NCBI GenBank assembly: GCA_020723205.1 | Contig: DYJF01000006.1 | Coordinates: 1 to 53,156, forward strand | Origin: Bdellovibrio sp. | Lineage (GTDB): Bacteria; UBA10199; 2-02-FULL-44-16; DYJF01 | DNA: 53,156 nucleotides | Direction: 5' to 3' | In this document: piece after piece, positions 40,728-50,097 of the stretch | Numbering within the stretch: the stretch's first letter is position 1 | Layout: each line of letters opens with the position of its first letter | Position numbers and translations under genes: made by a program | Notes under the pieces: model-generated | Told to the model about the DNA's origin: nothing | What the model saw: only the letters and a program-made list of their open reading frames with translations | Database searches by the model: none

Positions 40728-41789
40728 TTGAAACATAAGATATATTTTGCAGCGGCCCTTCTCTCCCTCTTGCCGTCCGTTCTGTGGGCGAAGGACTATA
40801 CCCCCTTCGGGCCCTTCACATTAAGGGAGCAGAACCCGATCTACCTCCAGTCATTGGGCCTCACTCCGACACGCGCGACTGTTCTTCCCCGCGATATTCT
40901 GGAAGTGCGCATTGATTCGGCGTATTCCAACGCGTTCGAGACCGGTCAGTCGGCGACGAACAGCAGGATAGAGGATATGGAGATCTGGCGGCTGGCGCTC
41001 AACGCCAAATACTCCGTTCGCGACGACCTGGAGCTGGGCGTTGAGATCCCGTTCCTGCAGTTGTGGAGCGGTTTTCTGGACCCCTTCATTCAGGATTTTC
41101 ACAGGTTCTTCGGGCTTCCGAACGCCGGCCGCGAGAGCTGGCCCAACAACCAGTTCAATTTCAGGTTCGGCGCAGGCGGGCAGACGATATATCAGGTGAC
41201 GAGCCAGACCATGAACTTGGGCGACATCACATTCCATCTCAAGAACAGCGTTCTGGACGAGGGCCGCGCGAATCCGGCCGTGGCGTGGTTCTTCGATCTG
41301 AAATTGCCGACAGGGCAGAGATCGAAGGGGTTGGGCAGCGGGATGATGGATTTCGGATTCGGCCTGGTGCTTGAAAAATCCTACAAGCGCGTCCATGGAT
41401 ATCTCAACGCCGCTTATTATGTGTTGAACCGCGACGACGCCCTCGAGCCGTATCTTAACATGAACGTGCTCGATTACTGCGCGGGGATAGAGGTGACACT
41501 TCTTCCGACGTGGTCCGTAATCGCGCAGGTGAACGGAGGAACGCCCTTGGGTGAAGGCACGGGGATGGACGAATGGGACGGTGTTCCGTTCGACCTCGTC
41601 ATCGGCTTCAAGGGCGAGGAGGACAAGCTCATATTCGGCAACGATCTCATCTGGCAGGTGGGGTTCTCCGAGGACGCTACTAGCAAAGGGCCGTCGGTCG
41701 ACTTCACGGTCTTCCTCTCTCTGGGACTAAGGTTCGATGCCGGCAGGGGGATGCATTACCGCGGGGACTGGTTCGCGAAAGGGGACTAG
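40728..41789 (+). CDS. DUF3187 outer-membrane beta-barrel-like protein
   Basis: 353 residues. The TTG at 40728, 2 bases after the trxB stop, gives MKHKIYFAAALLSLLPSVLWA, a signal peptide, then KDYTPFGPFTLREQNPIYLQ; no ATG start fits. The mature part has DUF3187 family features: RNILEVRIDS-like strands, GDITFHLKNSVLDEG, FFDLKLPTGQRSKGLGSGMM and repeated aromatic strands, consistent with an outer-membrane barrel. It overlaps the convergent receptor gene by 4 bases. Function unknown. Confidence 0.78.
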   Translation: MKHKIYFAAALLSLLPSVLWAKDYTPFGPFTLREQNPIYLQSLGLTPTRATVLPRDILEVRIDSAYSNAFETGQSATNSRIEDMEIWRLALNAKYSVRDDLELGVEIPFLQLWSGFLDPFIQDFHRFFGLPNAGRESWPNNQFNFRFGAGGQTIYQVTSQTMNLGDITFHLKNSVLDEGRANPAVAWFFDLKLPTGQRSKGLGSGMMDFGFGLVLEKSYKRVHGYLNAAYYVLNRDDALEPYLNMNVLDYCAGIEVTLLPTWSVIAQVNGGTPLGEGTGMDEWDGVPFDLVIGFKGEEDKLIFGNDLIWQVGFSEDATSKGPSVDFTVFLSLGLRFDAGRGMHYRGDWFAKGD

Positions 41790-44632
41790 TTCGCGGGCAG
41801 AAGCGAGATATGCTCTTCAAGCGCCTTGAACTGTCTTACCAACTGTCTTTCAAATCCCTTGAAGAACTCTTCGTCCGTGGTCGCGTTCTCAAGGGGCGAC
41901 AGATGGCCGGGTTCCGACAGCATGAGGACGAGCGCTAACTGGACGAGGCGCGGGTCCTCAAAGGACCGTGTCTCGTGATTATAGAAGCGGTTGACCATAG
42001 ACTGGACCTTGGGTATCGCAAGGAGCCCCGTGAACTTTTCGTCGTGCACGATCGTAGCCCAGACGCCTTTTTCCGCAAGACCTTCTGCCCTAAGCGACGC
42101 GATATTGGACCGTATGTTCGATAGCCGGCAGAGAATGTCGGTGAGATGAAGCGGTTTTTCTTTTCGGCGGTCGCCTCCGCAGAGCCCTTTTACGCATAGA
42201 CCCAGATGGCCGGCCTTGTGTTTCATGGCGTTGGCCTCATGTTCAAAGAGTTCTGTGAGCTTTCCGTGATCCGTTCCCTTCATAAGGGATCCGATCTCCT
42301 GTGCTCCTCTTTCAAGACCGCGGGCTTCCTCGTCCAGAGCCATTATAATGTCGCTTTGCATCTTCGCGAACTCGGACCCGGGTTTCACATGCAGCGATGC
42401 GATGAGCCGCACCGCATCCAGACATTTGGGATCGATTATCAATGCGTCGAGAGCCAGCCGTAATGATCCGTTTTCGTCGCCGGCCGTGAGCGCGTCCTGT
42501 GCGGTCCTGACATTCTTGAGCGCCGCCGACACATCGCAATTCTCAAGAAAATGTTTTTCATCCCACATGAACCGCCATCTCCAGCTGTTCTTGCCTTCGC
42601 TCTTGAAAAGGGGCGGGCGCTTGCGCCGCGTGAGCGCTGAATTGATTTTTGCCACGGCCGTGTTGAAGAGGCGGTTAGGGGGCGACTGGAGTTTTTTCGC
42701 GTCCCACCCGAAAAGGGGATAGCCCCAGAGGCAGGAGACGGTCTGGCTGCCGTTCACCATTTGGCGCGAAAGGTGTTCTATCAGGCGGTGCGCCTGATTG
42801 GCGTTCTCAAAGATGACCTCTTTGTCGTCCAGGAGCATGCGGCCGTCGGCCATGACCCTGACCTCGCCTATCATCGGGCCGATGGCGTCACGCCGTTTTT
42901 CCTGAAGAGATCCCAGACGCTGTGAGAGGTCATGGGCCTTGCCGCCCAAATCTGATAACTTCCGCCGCAGGACGGCTATCTTATCCGACTGTCGTTTCTC
43001 CTTTTTTTCAAGGATGAGGATCTGGCCGTGGAGCGCGGTGCGGTTCCCCTCTATCCCTATGAGCTCGTTCTCCAGTTCTGTCAGCTTACCCTCAAGGAAG
43101 CCGTATCTACGCCTCGATCTTATTATCAGCAGGCCGCCTGCGCCGATAATAATGCCCAAGGCAAAGAGCCCCTTGTACTTGTTCTTATCAAAGATATTCA
43201 GGGCCACCTTTTTTCTCAAGGAGGATGCCGCGTTTTTTATCGATCCTTCGAGCACCTCCATAGATTCGGCTTGTGCGATCCCATGCCAGATGTTCCAGAT
43301 GTGTCCCCTTATGAACTCGTTCTCCACGATGGGTCCCCATTCTGCGATAGGGGGATATGACATTCCCTTATCCAGCGCGTTCGCGAAAACGTCGAGCGAG
43401 GGGGACTCAAAGTGGGAATCGAGCACGCGGCGTCTGGCCGGCAGGAATCCTGTTTTTGGGATGAAACGTTCCTGCGAACCTACGTCCGTTAAAAAAGATA
43501 TCAATGAAATGGCCCGCTCGAAGTTCTTGCGATCCTTTGCCGCGTGCCAGACGGCAAGATGCGATCCGCCCACGAACGGAACGCTTCCGTTCGGTCCGGC
43601 CGGCGGAAGAGATATGCCGAAATCTTTCTCCCATCCTTTGGGTAATCTGTGAACGAATTGAGTGACCTGCGTGATTGCAGCCACCTCTTTGTTCAAGAAC
43701 CTTTGTTCCATCGTTTCGGCGTTCACCTCCTCGAAATAGAGGCAACGATCAGCCGAAAGGTCACGCAGGAATTTTATTGCCGCGACTGATTCTTTGCTGT
43801 CCAGCAGGACATCGTGGACCGGAAGCGGTCCTGCAAAACGGGCCCTGATTATGTCCCCCCCGAAGGCCCATAACTGCGGCGCCAAGTTGTGGAGGAGATT
43901 CCACGTCATTGCGAGCTGAATGCCGACCACGCCCTTGAGATGTGGATTTTGCGCAAGTATTTTGGGGCACTCGTTCTTCAGTTTTTCCCAATCGGCGATC
44001 GTATCTTCCGATATCATGTTCCTGTTGTAGTAGAATAGCCGCGCGTCCAAGAACCAGGGCACGGCATAGAGGCCCTCCATTCCTGAAGGGTGTGCGCTTG
44101 CGATCGCGGGTTTGAAAAAATCGTTCTCGGCAAACTTGCCCGAAAGGTCCTCGATAGCGTCGTCCCTTGCAAAAGAGGGGACCCACGTCGAACCGATCTG
44201 CACGACATCGGGCTGCTGATCGGCTGGCATCGCTGATACTGCAGCGGCCAGTCTGTCAAATGCGTCGCTCCAGCGTATGAATCTCAAGGAGATCGGCTCA
44301 TCCGTTCTCTCTTTGTTTTTGAACTTTTTGAGCTCCTCTATGAACTGGTTCTTGCCGATTATATTGCTGACGATGGGGAGGGCGTAATCCACGTTTCCGG
44401 GCTGTAAAAAATCCTGCACGCCGTTCTCGATGATTATCCCGTGCGTCTCTTTGAGCTCATCTATAAAGGCGGTTATCTCTCCGGCGGACCTGCCGGGTTC
44501 GTTGATGGCCGGTTCGTTGGGCATCACCCAGATATTGAGAGGGTAACAGAGGGCCGGAGCTGAAAGGAAAAAGGTGATCAAAAAGACCGCCGACCGGAAA
44601 GTATTCTTGATACGACCTTTGCGGGTGACCAT
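41786..44632 (-). CDS. solute-binding domain fused through one TM helix to winged-helix/BTAD-like output
   Basis: 948 residues. A signal segment at about 14-30 precedes a family-1 solute-binding domain (about 31-440), with QPDVVQIGSTWVPSFAR, GLYAVPWFLDARLFYYNRNM and SLISFLTDVGSQERFIPK typical of sugar-binding proteins. A membrane helix (about 487-504, FALGIIIGAGGLLIIRSRRR) is followed by a coiled coil (about 512-585). Residues 588-690 read as an OmpR/SARP-type winged helix (GEVRVMADGRMLLDDKEV, NRLFNTAVAKINSALTRR, NSWRWRF), and 692-770 resemble a bacterial transcriptional activator helical domain. A helical tail follows. This suggests a one-component membrane receptor. RBS AAGGA 9 bases upstream. 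The DNA-binding call is by pattern only. Confidence 0.72.
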   Translation of the reverse strand: MVTRKGRIKNTFRSAVFLITFFLSAPALCYPLNIWVMPNEPAINEPGRSAGEITAFIDELKETHGIIIENGVQDFLQPGNVDYALPIVSNIIGKNQFIEELKKFKNKERTDEPISLRFIRWSDAFDRLAAAVSAMPADQQPDVVQIGSTWVPSFARDDAIEDLSGKFAENDFFKPAIASAHPSGMEGLYAVPWFLDARLFYYNRNMISEDTIADWEKLKNECPKILAQNPHLKGVVGIQLAMTWNLLHNLAPQLWAFGGDIIRARFAGPLPVHDVLLDSKESVAAIKFLRDLSADRCLYFEEVNAETMEQRFLNKEVAAITQVTQFVHRLPKGWEKDFGISLPPAGPNGSVPFVGGSHLAVWHAAKDRKNFERAISLISFLTDVGSQERFIPKTGFLPARRRVLDSHFESPSLDVFANALDKGMSYPPIAEWGPIVENEFIRGHIWNIWHGIAQAESMEVLEGSIKNAASSLRKKVALNIFDKNKYKGLFALGIIIGAGGLLIIRSRRRYGFLEGKLTELENELIGIEGNRTALHGQILILEKKEKRQSDKIAVLRRKLSDLGGKAHDLSQRLGSLQEKRRDAIGPMIGEVRVMADGRMLLDDKEVIFENANQAHRLIEHLSRQMVNGSQTVSCLWGYPLFGWDAKKLQSPPNRLFNTAVAKINSALTRRKRPPLFKSEGKNSWRWRFMWDEKHFLENCDVSAALKNVRTAQDALTAGDENGSLRLALDALIIDPKCLDAVRLIASLHVKPGSEFAKMQSDIIMALDEEARGLERGAQEIGSLMKGTDHGKLTELFEHEANAMKHKAGHLGLCVKGLCGGDRRKEKPLHLTDILCRLSNIRSNIASLRAEGLAEKGVWATIVHDEKFTGLLAIPKVQSMVNRFYNHETRSFEDPRLVQLALVLMLSEPGHLSPLENATTDEEFFKGFERQLVRQFKALEEHISLLPAN

Positions 44633-44720
44633 CGGGGTGGATCCTTAGTCAAAAACCGGCAAAATAGCAAGTCCCATTCAAAATCAACAAGTTAAAGAGA
44701 TACATTAAAGAAGTTTGCTA

Positions 44721-44749
44721 ACTTTTCCGAAACGTTTCGGTTATATAAT
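44721..44749 (+). promoter_or_regulatory. promoter of the lnt-lipase operon
   Basis: A perfect -10 TATAAT at 44744-44749, about 17 bases after a weak -35 (ACTTTT), and the ATG of lnt 15 bases on. The spacing from -10 to ATG is short, so the mRNA would be nearly leaderless. Confidence 0.55.
44727..44740. promoter_or_regulatory. LacI-type operator palindrome
   Basis: CCGAAACGTTTCGG is a perfect 14-bp palindrome with the central CG step of LacI-family operators. It lies between a TATAAT (44744-44749) and a weak -35, so a bound repressor would block the lnt promoter. No LacI-type gene lies in the window. Confidence 0.65.
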
Positions 44750-44763
44750 ATGAGACGCGTAAA

Positions 44764-46134
44764 ATGATTTATCTCCTATCAATTTTATCCGGCTTTCTAC
44801 TTTCTCTATCCACCCCTCCTATGCCTTCCGGTCCGCTGATCTGGATAGCATTCGTGCCATTGTTCATTGCTTTCTTGAGTGCCGGAAACTATCGCCAAGC
44901 CCTCTTGTCGGGCGCGCTGGCCGGTATTATCCTGCACGGATTCCTGTTTTACGGCCTCAAAAATTATTCCGCCGGGATTTATCTGTTGCTGATCCCCCTG
45001 TACTCCATACCTTTCATTTTACTGAGTTCGTTCACGTTCTACATTAGCCGGAAATCGTCCCGCCCACTGGCGGTTTCAATAGTTATCGCCTCGTTTTGGT
45101 TATTAGTTGAGCACGTCATGAATGTTTTTTCCCTTCCGTACTGCACGGGATTGTTTCTTTACCATTCTTCATGGGCAGGGTTTGTCTCTTTGGTTGGTTG
45201 TTCAGGGCTCGGAGCCCTGATTATTTTTGCGAATGTCTTTTTGGTTCTGTCTCTCACGGCGGGGCGAATTTCGCTCAAGACGGCCGTAATCTGGGTACTG
45301 GTTGTATGGGCGCCATTCCTGTACGGCCGGGTTTATTCGGCCCGGCCCATCATTTCTGATTCGTCCCTGAAAATTGCCGTCGTTCAGCCAAATTGGAGTC
45401 CCAAAGATTACGTGGGAAAAGAGCAGCATTCTTTGTGGCGGCAGATGTCGCAGTTCATCAAAGAAGCAGCGTTAAAAACGTCGGCCGATGTCATTTTGCT
45501 TCCGGAAAGTTTTGGTGTCTATCCGGGCCGTGAAAATTACTTGGATGATATCAGTGATCTGCCGGCGGTAGATATCATCTCGGGCGGCGTGAATTACAGT
45601 CCTGACCGACTTTCCACCTACAATTCCGTTTATCATATAAAACCTCGTCAGGGGATTGTATCTGTTTACAATAAGGTGGGGCTGGTTCCGTTAATAGAGA
45701 GCGCCTATGCGGTTCCGAAGCAGGACACAAAGACATTCTCGATAGGTTCCCACATGCTCGCTCCCCTTGTCTGTTTCGAATCGCTGATCGAAAGCAGGGT
45801 CAAAGAACAGGCCGAAAAAAGCGAAGGTCTTTTGCTTTTGGCAAACGAAGCATGGTTTGAAACAAAAACTTTGCCGTTCACCCACCTTGCCTCAATGGTC
45901 ATGCGCTCAATCGAGCATGGCATGCCGGCCGTAATGGTCGGCAACACTCTGTCAATGGTCAGCGATGCGACCGGCAGATTTCAGGTCACAGATTATCGCG
46001 CGCACGGGATCGTTGTTTTCGATTTTCATCCCGGCCGCATTGAGACTCCGTTCTCCAAATACGGAGGCATCATGCCGTATCTGGCGGGTCTTGTCGTGTT
46101 CGGCGCAATCGCCGCAAGGAGGTCTGAAAAATGA
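44764..46134 (+). CDS. lnt: apolipoprotein N-acyltransferase
   Basis: 456 residues with about six membrane helices in the first 190 and a nitrilase-like periplasmic domain. The catalytic triad is Glu248 (LLPESFG), Lys304 (VYNKVGLVP) and Cys337 (LVCFES), the order used by Lnt to N-acylate lipoproteins. NEAWFETKTLPFTHLASM and ANEAWF fit the family. Base composition looks lower in GC than the flanking genes. Its stop overlaps the start of the lipase gene (ATGA). It may be the main lnt or an extra copy. Confidence 0.88.
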   Translation: MIYLLSILSGFLLSLSTPPMPSGPLIWIAFVPLFIAFLSAGNYRQALLSGALAGIILHGFLFYGLKNYSAGIYLLLIPLYSIPFILLSSFTFYISRKSSRPLAVSIVIASFWLLVEHVMNVFSLPYCTGLFLYHSSWAGFVSLVGCSGLGALIIFANVFLVLSLTAGRISLKTAVIWVLVVWAPFLYGRVYSARPIISDSSLKIAVVQPNWSPKDYVGKEQHSLWRQMSQFIKEAALKTSADVILLPESFGVYPGRENYLDDISDLPAVDIISGGVNYSPDRLSTYNSVYHIKPRQGIVSVYNKVGLVPLIESAYAVPKQDTKTFSIGSHMLAPLVCFESLIESRVKEQAEKSEGLLLLANEAWFETKTLPFTHLASMVMRSIEHGMPAVMVGNTLSMVSDATGRFQVTDYRAHGIVVFDFHPGRIETPFSKYGGIMPYLAGLVVFGAIAARRSEK

Positions 46135-48698
46135 AGAAACTATTTTCAACTCTTATGTCGCTTTTCTTATGCAGCAATGCTTTTGCCTTCGCTTCGCCCG
46201 CACCGCCACCGCCGCCTCCTCCTCCAAATGTGGTCGTGACCATTTCCACGGACAAGAGTTCATACGCAGCCGGGGAACCGATAAATATAACGCTTAGGGC
46301 GGAAAACACTTCGGTGACCAGCGAACCGGATGGATACGCCATGTGTTGCCCTGATTCATATACTATCGACAATACCCGCTATCCGACGGGGCGCGTCTGC
46401 TGCATGGCGGCGGGTTACAATCCGCTCCCCGGGCATGCATCCAAGGAATTCCGCTACACATTTACGGGGGGCCTCGCCCCGGGCAGCCATTCGCTGTTCG
46501 GCGCGATCAGTCCCCGCAGCTCGCAGTACACCAAGATTGAGGTCCGCCCGCCGACATGCAGCGATTCTGACAGCGGCAGGGAATACTTCGTAAAGGGATA
46601 CGTCACAATATCAAGTCAGCCCAATACGACCTATACGGACTCCTGCACTCACGATATGGGCACGGGCGCTTACACTCTATATGAAACTTACTGTGACGGA
46701 AGCCAGGTTAGTACAGAGACATATACCTGTCCCTACGCATGTTCCGACGGGGCCTGCTCGGACATCCCCATTTATCCCACGATATTTGTCCACGGCCATG
46801 GAAATGATACGTGGGCATGGAAGACGATGATCGACAAGGTGAGAGCCGGACATCAGGTTTATAGAAACGGCGACGGATTTTATGCGGGTGACAACATTGA
46901 GGGAACCCATGGAAGGGATTCCATCTGGAATTTTGGCTATTACAAGGAACAGAGCACCGACGCCGATCAATATCCCTACCGCGGCAAGATCGGCGCTGTG
47001 CCCGTTCCCAGAAAAATAAAACTATATTATATCCCGCCTATCGATAGATATACGACGAAAGCGGGCTGCACAAAGTTGTACGCGGCCGGCGGTCCCTGCG
47101 ATCCCGATCAGAGGCCTGTTGAAGTGACAGATGCGGATTATGAGAGCCGCATCAGTTATGCGAACCAGTTAAGGAGAGGGGTCAATAAGATTTTGGCGGC
47201 GACCGGCGCTTCAAAGGTGAATATCGTGGCGCACAGCATGGGCGGACTCGTCTCGAGGTCATATATAAAATGGCTGGGGGGCAAGGCAAAGGTCAACAAG
47301 TTGCTCATGGTCGCCACCGCCAACCATGGAATTTCGGACTTGGCGGAACACGTTTACCAATACGGCTTGGAGGTTTGTGGACAGGGACAGCCGGCAGATA
47401 TGCTGTGGATGAGAACGGCGGAGGACATTGAGCAGTACGCAAAAACGGTGGACGAATATCACATGGACCATGCGCAGGATGACGTGCCTCTTTATGACGG
47501 CAAGAGTTTTATCGGGCAACTGGATGACGGCGGAATAATGGTCTCTCCCGTGAAGTACGCGACGATCGCGGGCGACTATCATGATATAACGATTCCAGGC
47601 GGAATATTCGGTCAAATATGTATCGGCTGGCTCCGCCTGAACGGTGTGCCTGCTTATCCGCAGGATGATGTGGCCGTCAATGTGAGCGAGGTTCAGATTG
47701 CCGGCGCTGAATTCAACACCGTGATACACGCCGCCCACGGGAGGCCGGCGGCAGGGAAAGACCTGCAGGGAATCAATGATCCGGAACGGTTGCTTACGGA
47801 GGCCACCGAGGTCGCGAATATTATCAGGTCCTGGATTCTGACACCAAGCGGCTCCGCCGGCGGAGTTCAGGCCTTCTCGGTTGAGGACTTAGGCCCCCCC
47901 ATTAGTGAATGTCCCGACGGATCGTTGCAGGATCCTATTGCCAACCCATGCAATCACAAAGATTGCTCTGATGGAAGTGCGTTTGATGATACCGGGAACC
48001 CATGTGATCACTATGACTGTTCAGATGCATCGCCGCAGGACGGCGTAGGTGATCCGTGCAATTATACTGACTGTGCCGACAGGGGCGTGCAGGACGGCGT
48101 CGGCGACCCGTGTAATCACAGCGATTGTCCTGACGGATCATTGCAGGATAATATGGGTGATCCGTGCGTTCACAACGACTGTCAGGACGGCTCCTTGCAC
48201 GATGAAACCGGAAACGCCTGCGCTCACGATGACTGTCCCGACTCGTCTCCGCCGGATGACTTGGGCGACCCGTGCGTTCATGACGATTGTCCCGACGGAT
48301 CGGTTAAGGATGATACGGGCTATCCATGCAATCACAATGATTGCGAAGATGGCAGCATGCGCGATTCCATCGGGGACCCGTGCGATCACGACGAAGACGG
48401 TGACGGCGTAGTTGATACGGGCGATTACAATGACGGCACATCTGGTGCGCCCGATGTTTTTCCTGACGATGCCGCAGAACGGCAGGATGGTGGCGGTGTT
48501 GAAGTTGGAAATGACGAGGAACACGGTGAGCCAAGCTGGGATCAGATGCAAGGCGAAGGCGATGAAAGCGCAGGTGGTTGTCAGTTGATAAAAAAAGAGA
48601 CCACCTCTGCGGGTGGTCTCATGCTGTTATCAGCATTGTTAATTCTTAGAACGGCACGTCGTCGGAGCCGCCCGCGGCCGGATCGAATCCGGGCATAG
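46131..48698 (+). CDS. secreted lipase-like hydrolase with 18-residue repeat stalk and sorting tail
   Basis: 855 residues. Signal peptide [20 protein letters not shown], a Pro-rich linker and a BsuPI/CARDB-like domain ([15 protein letters not shown]) lead to an alpha/beta-hydrolase fold: [13 protein letters not shown] (oxyanion loop, about 215-227) and [13 protein letters not shown] with nucleophile Ser368. Residues 594-755 are nine 18-residue repeats of consensus CxDGSxxDxxGxPCxHxD. The end reads GGCQLI, then a hydrophobic [12 protein letters not shown] and [10 protein letters not shown], a Cys-TM-Arg sorting tail. The tail overlaps the ssb gene and its terminator. Probably a surface-anchored triacylglycerol lipase or esterase. 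ATGA overlap with lnt. Confidence 0.82.
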   Translation: MKKLFSTLMSLFLCSNAFAFASPAPPPPPPPPNVVVTISTDKSSYAAGEPINITLRAENTSVTSEPDGYAMCCPDSYTIDNTRYPTGRVCCMAAGYNPLPGHASKEFRYTFTGGLAPGSHSLFGAISPRSSQYTKIEVRPPTCSDSDSGREYFVKGYVTISSQPNTTYTDSCTHDMGTGAYTLYETYCDGSQVSTETYTCPYACSDGACSDIPIYPTIFVHGHGNDTWAWKTMIDKVRAGHQVYRNGDGFYAGDNIEGTHGRDSIWNFGYYKEQSTDADQYPYRGKIGAVPVPRKIKLYYIPPIDRYTTKAGCTKLYAAGGPCDPDQRPVEVTDADYESRISYANQLRRGVNKILAATGASKVNIVAHSMGGLVSRSYIKWLGGKAKVNKLLMVATANHGISDLAEHVYQYGLEVCGQGQPADMLWMRTAEDIEQYAKTVDEYHMDHAQDDVPLYDGKSFIGQLDDGGIMVSPVKYATIAGDYHDITIPGGIFGQICIGWLRLNGVPAYPQDDVAVNVSEVQIAGAEFNTVIHAAHGRPAAGKDLQGINDPERLLTEATEVANIIRSWILTPSGSAGGVQAFSVEDLGPPISECPDGSLQDPIANPCNHKDCSDGSAFDDTGNPCDHYDCSDASPQDGVGDPCNYTDCADRGVQDGVGDPCNHSDCPDGSLQDNMGDPCVHNDCQDGSLHDETGNACAHDDCPDSSPPDDLGDPCVHDDCPDGSVKDDTGYPCNHNDCEDGSMRDSIGDPCDHDEDGDGVVDTGDYNDGTSGAPDVFPDDAAERQDGGGVEVGNDEEHGEPSWDQMQGEGDESAGGCQLIKKETTSAGGLMLLSALLILRTARRRSRPRPDRIRA
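47910..48395 (+). repeat. nine 54-bp coding repeats in the lipase gene
   Basis: Each unit encodes the 18-residue motif CxDGSxxDxxGxPCxHxD. The bases differ between units more than the protein does, so the array looks old and selected at protein level. Confidence 0.85.
48590..48620 (-). terminator. ssb terminator inside the lipase coding region
   Basis: Perfect 9-bp stem GAGACCACC/GGTGGTCTC with a 6-base loop and seven Ts on the minus strand, 26 bases after the ssb stop. It is read as ETTSAGGL in the lipase gene on the other strand. Confidence 0.9.
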
Positions 48699-49089
48699 CA
48701 TCCGGGGCTTCGGTGCCGGTCGTTTCCGCGGACACGCCGCGGTTTTCTCCCTTGCCCTGACCGCCAAGGAACAGCACGCGCTGCGCTATGACCTCGGTTG
48801 TGTAGCGCTTGTGACCGTCCTTGTCCTCCCACTGGCGCGTCTGAAGACGTCCTTCAACATAAACGGAGCGGCCCTTGGCCAGATACTGCGAGCAGTTCTC
48901 GGCCTGCTGGCCCCATACAACGATGCGGTGCCATTCAGTGCGCTCCTGCGGCTGACCGTTCGCGCGGTCCTTCCAGCGCTCCGTCGTGGCGATATTGAAC
49001 GTCGCCACCGGCTGCCCTGAAGGTGTGAAACGTTTCTCCGGATCGCCGCCCAGATTGCCGATAAGCATCACTTTGTTCATGGTGGCCAT
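48646..49089 (-). CDS. ssb: single-stranded DNA-binding protein
   Basis: 147 residues. OB-fold motifs: [57 protein letters not shown] and ending in the acidic tip GGSDDVPF that recruits partners. Good ribosome-binding site (AAAGGAGAAC). Its 3' end overlaps the lipase gene by 53 bases. Confidence 0.97.
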   Translation of the reverse strand: MATMNKVMLIGNLGGDPEKRFTPSGQPVATFNIATTERWKDRANGQPQERTEWHRIVVWGQQAENCSQYLAKGRSVYVEGRLQTRQWEDKDGHKRYTTEVIAQRVLFLGGQGKGENRGVSAETTGTEAPDAMPGFDPAAGGSDDVPF

Positions 49090-49104
49090 ATGTTCTCCTT
49101 TGGT

Positions 49105-49797
49105 TTATTTTATCTTGCGGTCGATCTTTTTTGAAAGGTCCCGCATCGTTATTTGCCACGAATCGTGCGATTTGTCCTGCTTCCATCGGGGCGTCAGCTC
49201 CTCCGCGTTCTTGATCTCCGCCTCCGCCTCTGCATACTTATCTTTCTCTAAGAGCGTTTCGGCCAGAAAGATGTGGTTCTCCGGATAATCGGGTGCGATA
49301 CGGACCGCCTGACGCAGATTGTCCTCTGCCTTGTCGAGGTCGCGGGTCACGTTCTCGGGCCGAACCGTAGTTTGCGGCAGTTTGGTGTAGATCTGTCCCA
49401 GTATGCGGTATGCGCCTGCGTGGTCGTATTTCGGATCGAGGCGGATCACGGTTTCGCAATCCTCGATCATCTTTTTGACGCCCGTCTGATAACCGACGAT
49501 CTTCACTTCATGATAGAGCCCCGTGTTCACGGCCCGATAGTAATAGCAGCCCGGCTCTTCGGGCGCCCTCATGAGGCATTGTTCGGCGACGGAGATGCCG
49601 TGCAGGGCCCAGTTCCTCTGCGTATCGCGGTCCTTTGCCGACTGCGCCAGATCCGATGCCTCTCGGGCCTTGGCGAGGAGCTCGCCGGCGGTCATCTTCG
49701 AGACGTCGGCGCTGGTTATCGGTCCCTTCTTCGAGGAACATGAAAAGGCGGCAACCAGCGTGCAGGCGATAATGACGGACAGTGCCCCGTATCGCAT
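49105..49797 (-). CDS. TPR-like lipoprotein
   Basis: 230 residues. Signal peptide MRYGALSVIIACTLVAAFS with lipobox AAFSC at Cys20. Helical repeats follow, with TPR-like segments (AKAREASDLAQSAKDRDTQR, DHAGAYRILGQIYTKL, ENHIFLAETLLEKDKYAEAE). The layout resembles TatT, the TPR component of some TRAP transporters. Its stop is 15 bases from the ssb start, so the two may form an operon. No partner genes here. Confidence 0.75.
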   Translation of the reverse strand: MRYGALSVIIACTLVAAFSCSSKKGPITSADVSKMTAGELLAKAREASDLAQSAKDRDTQRNWALHGISVAEQCLMRAPEEPGCYYYRAVNTGLYHEVKIVGYQTGVKKMIEDCETVIRLDPKYDHAGAYRILGQIYTKLPQTTVRPENVTRDLDKAEDNLRQAVRIAPDYPENHIFLAETLLEKDKYAEAEAEIKNAEELTPRWKQDKSHDSWQITMRDLSKKIDRKIK

Positions 49798-49915
49798 AAT
49801 GCAGGCCTCCTAGCATGCCGGGGCGTGCCTCTTCAAGGCAATTCTTCCCGATATTTTGACGCCTCTTCTTGACGCGCATTGATTCGTAGTGTAGGGGAAA
49901 AAATCGAGTTTTTAG

Positions 49916-49987
49916 GGCGGCGTACCCAAGTGGTAAGGGAGCGGTCTGCAAAACCGTTATGCACCGGTTCGAATCCGGTCGCCGCCT
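49916..49987 (+). tRNA. tRNA-Cys (GCA)
   Basis: 72 bases. Acceptor GGCGGCG pairs with CGCCGCC at the 3' side. The anticodon loop CTGCAAA gives anticodon GCA. T-loop GGTTCGAATCC is standard. Discriminator T, as in Cys tRNAs. CCA is not encoded. Confidence 0.93.
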
Positions 49988-50005
49988 CAAAATTTATCTG
50001 GTTTC

Positions 50006-50092
50006 GCCCGGGTGGCGGAACTGGCAGACGCAAGGGACTTAAAATCCCTCGGGGATAATATCCCTGTACCGGTTCGATTCCGGTCCCGGGCA
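50006..50092 (+). tRNA. tRNA-Leu (UAA)
   Basis: 87 bases with a long variable arm, acceptor GCCCGGG/CCCGGGC, anticodon loop CTTAAAA (anticodon TAA) and T-loop GGTTCGATTCC. Discriminator A. CCA is not encoded. pyrE begins 5 bases later. Confidence 0.93.
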
Positions 50093-50097
50093 CAAAG

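Noticed and set aside
47910-48395. CRISPR array
   Set aside because: The 54-bp repeats are in-frame protein repeats without unique spacers of constant length.
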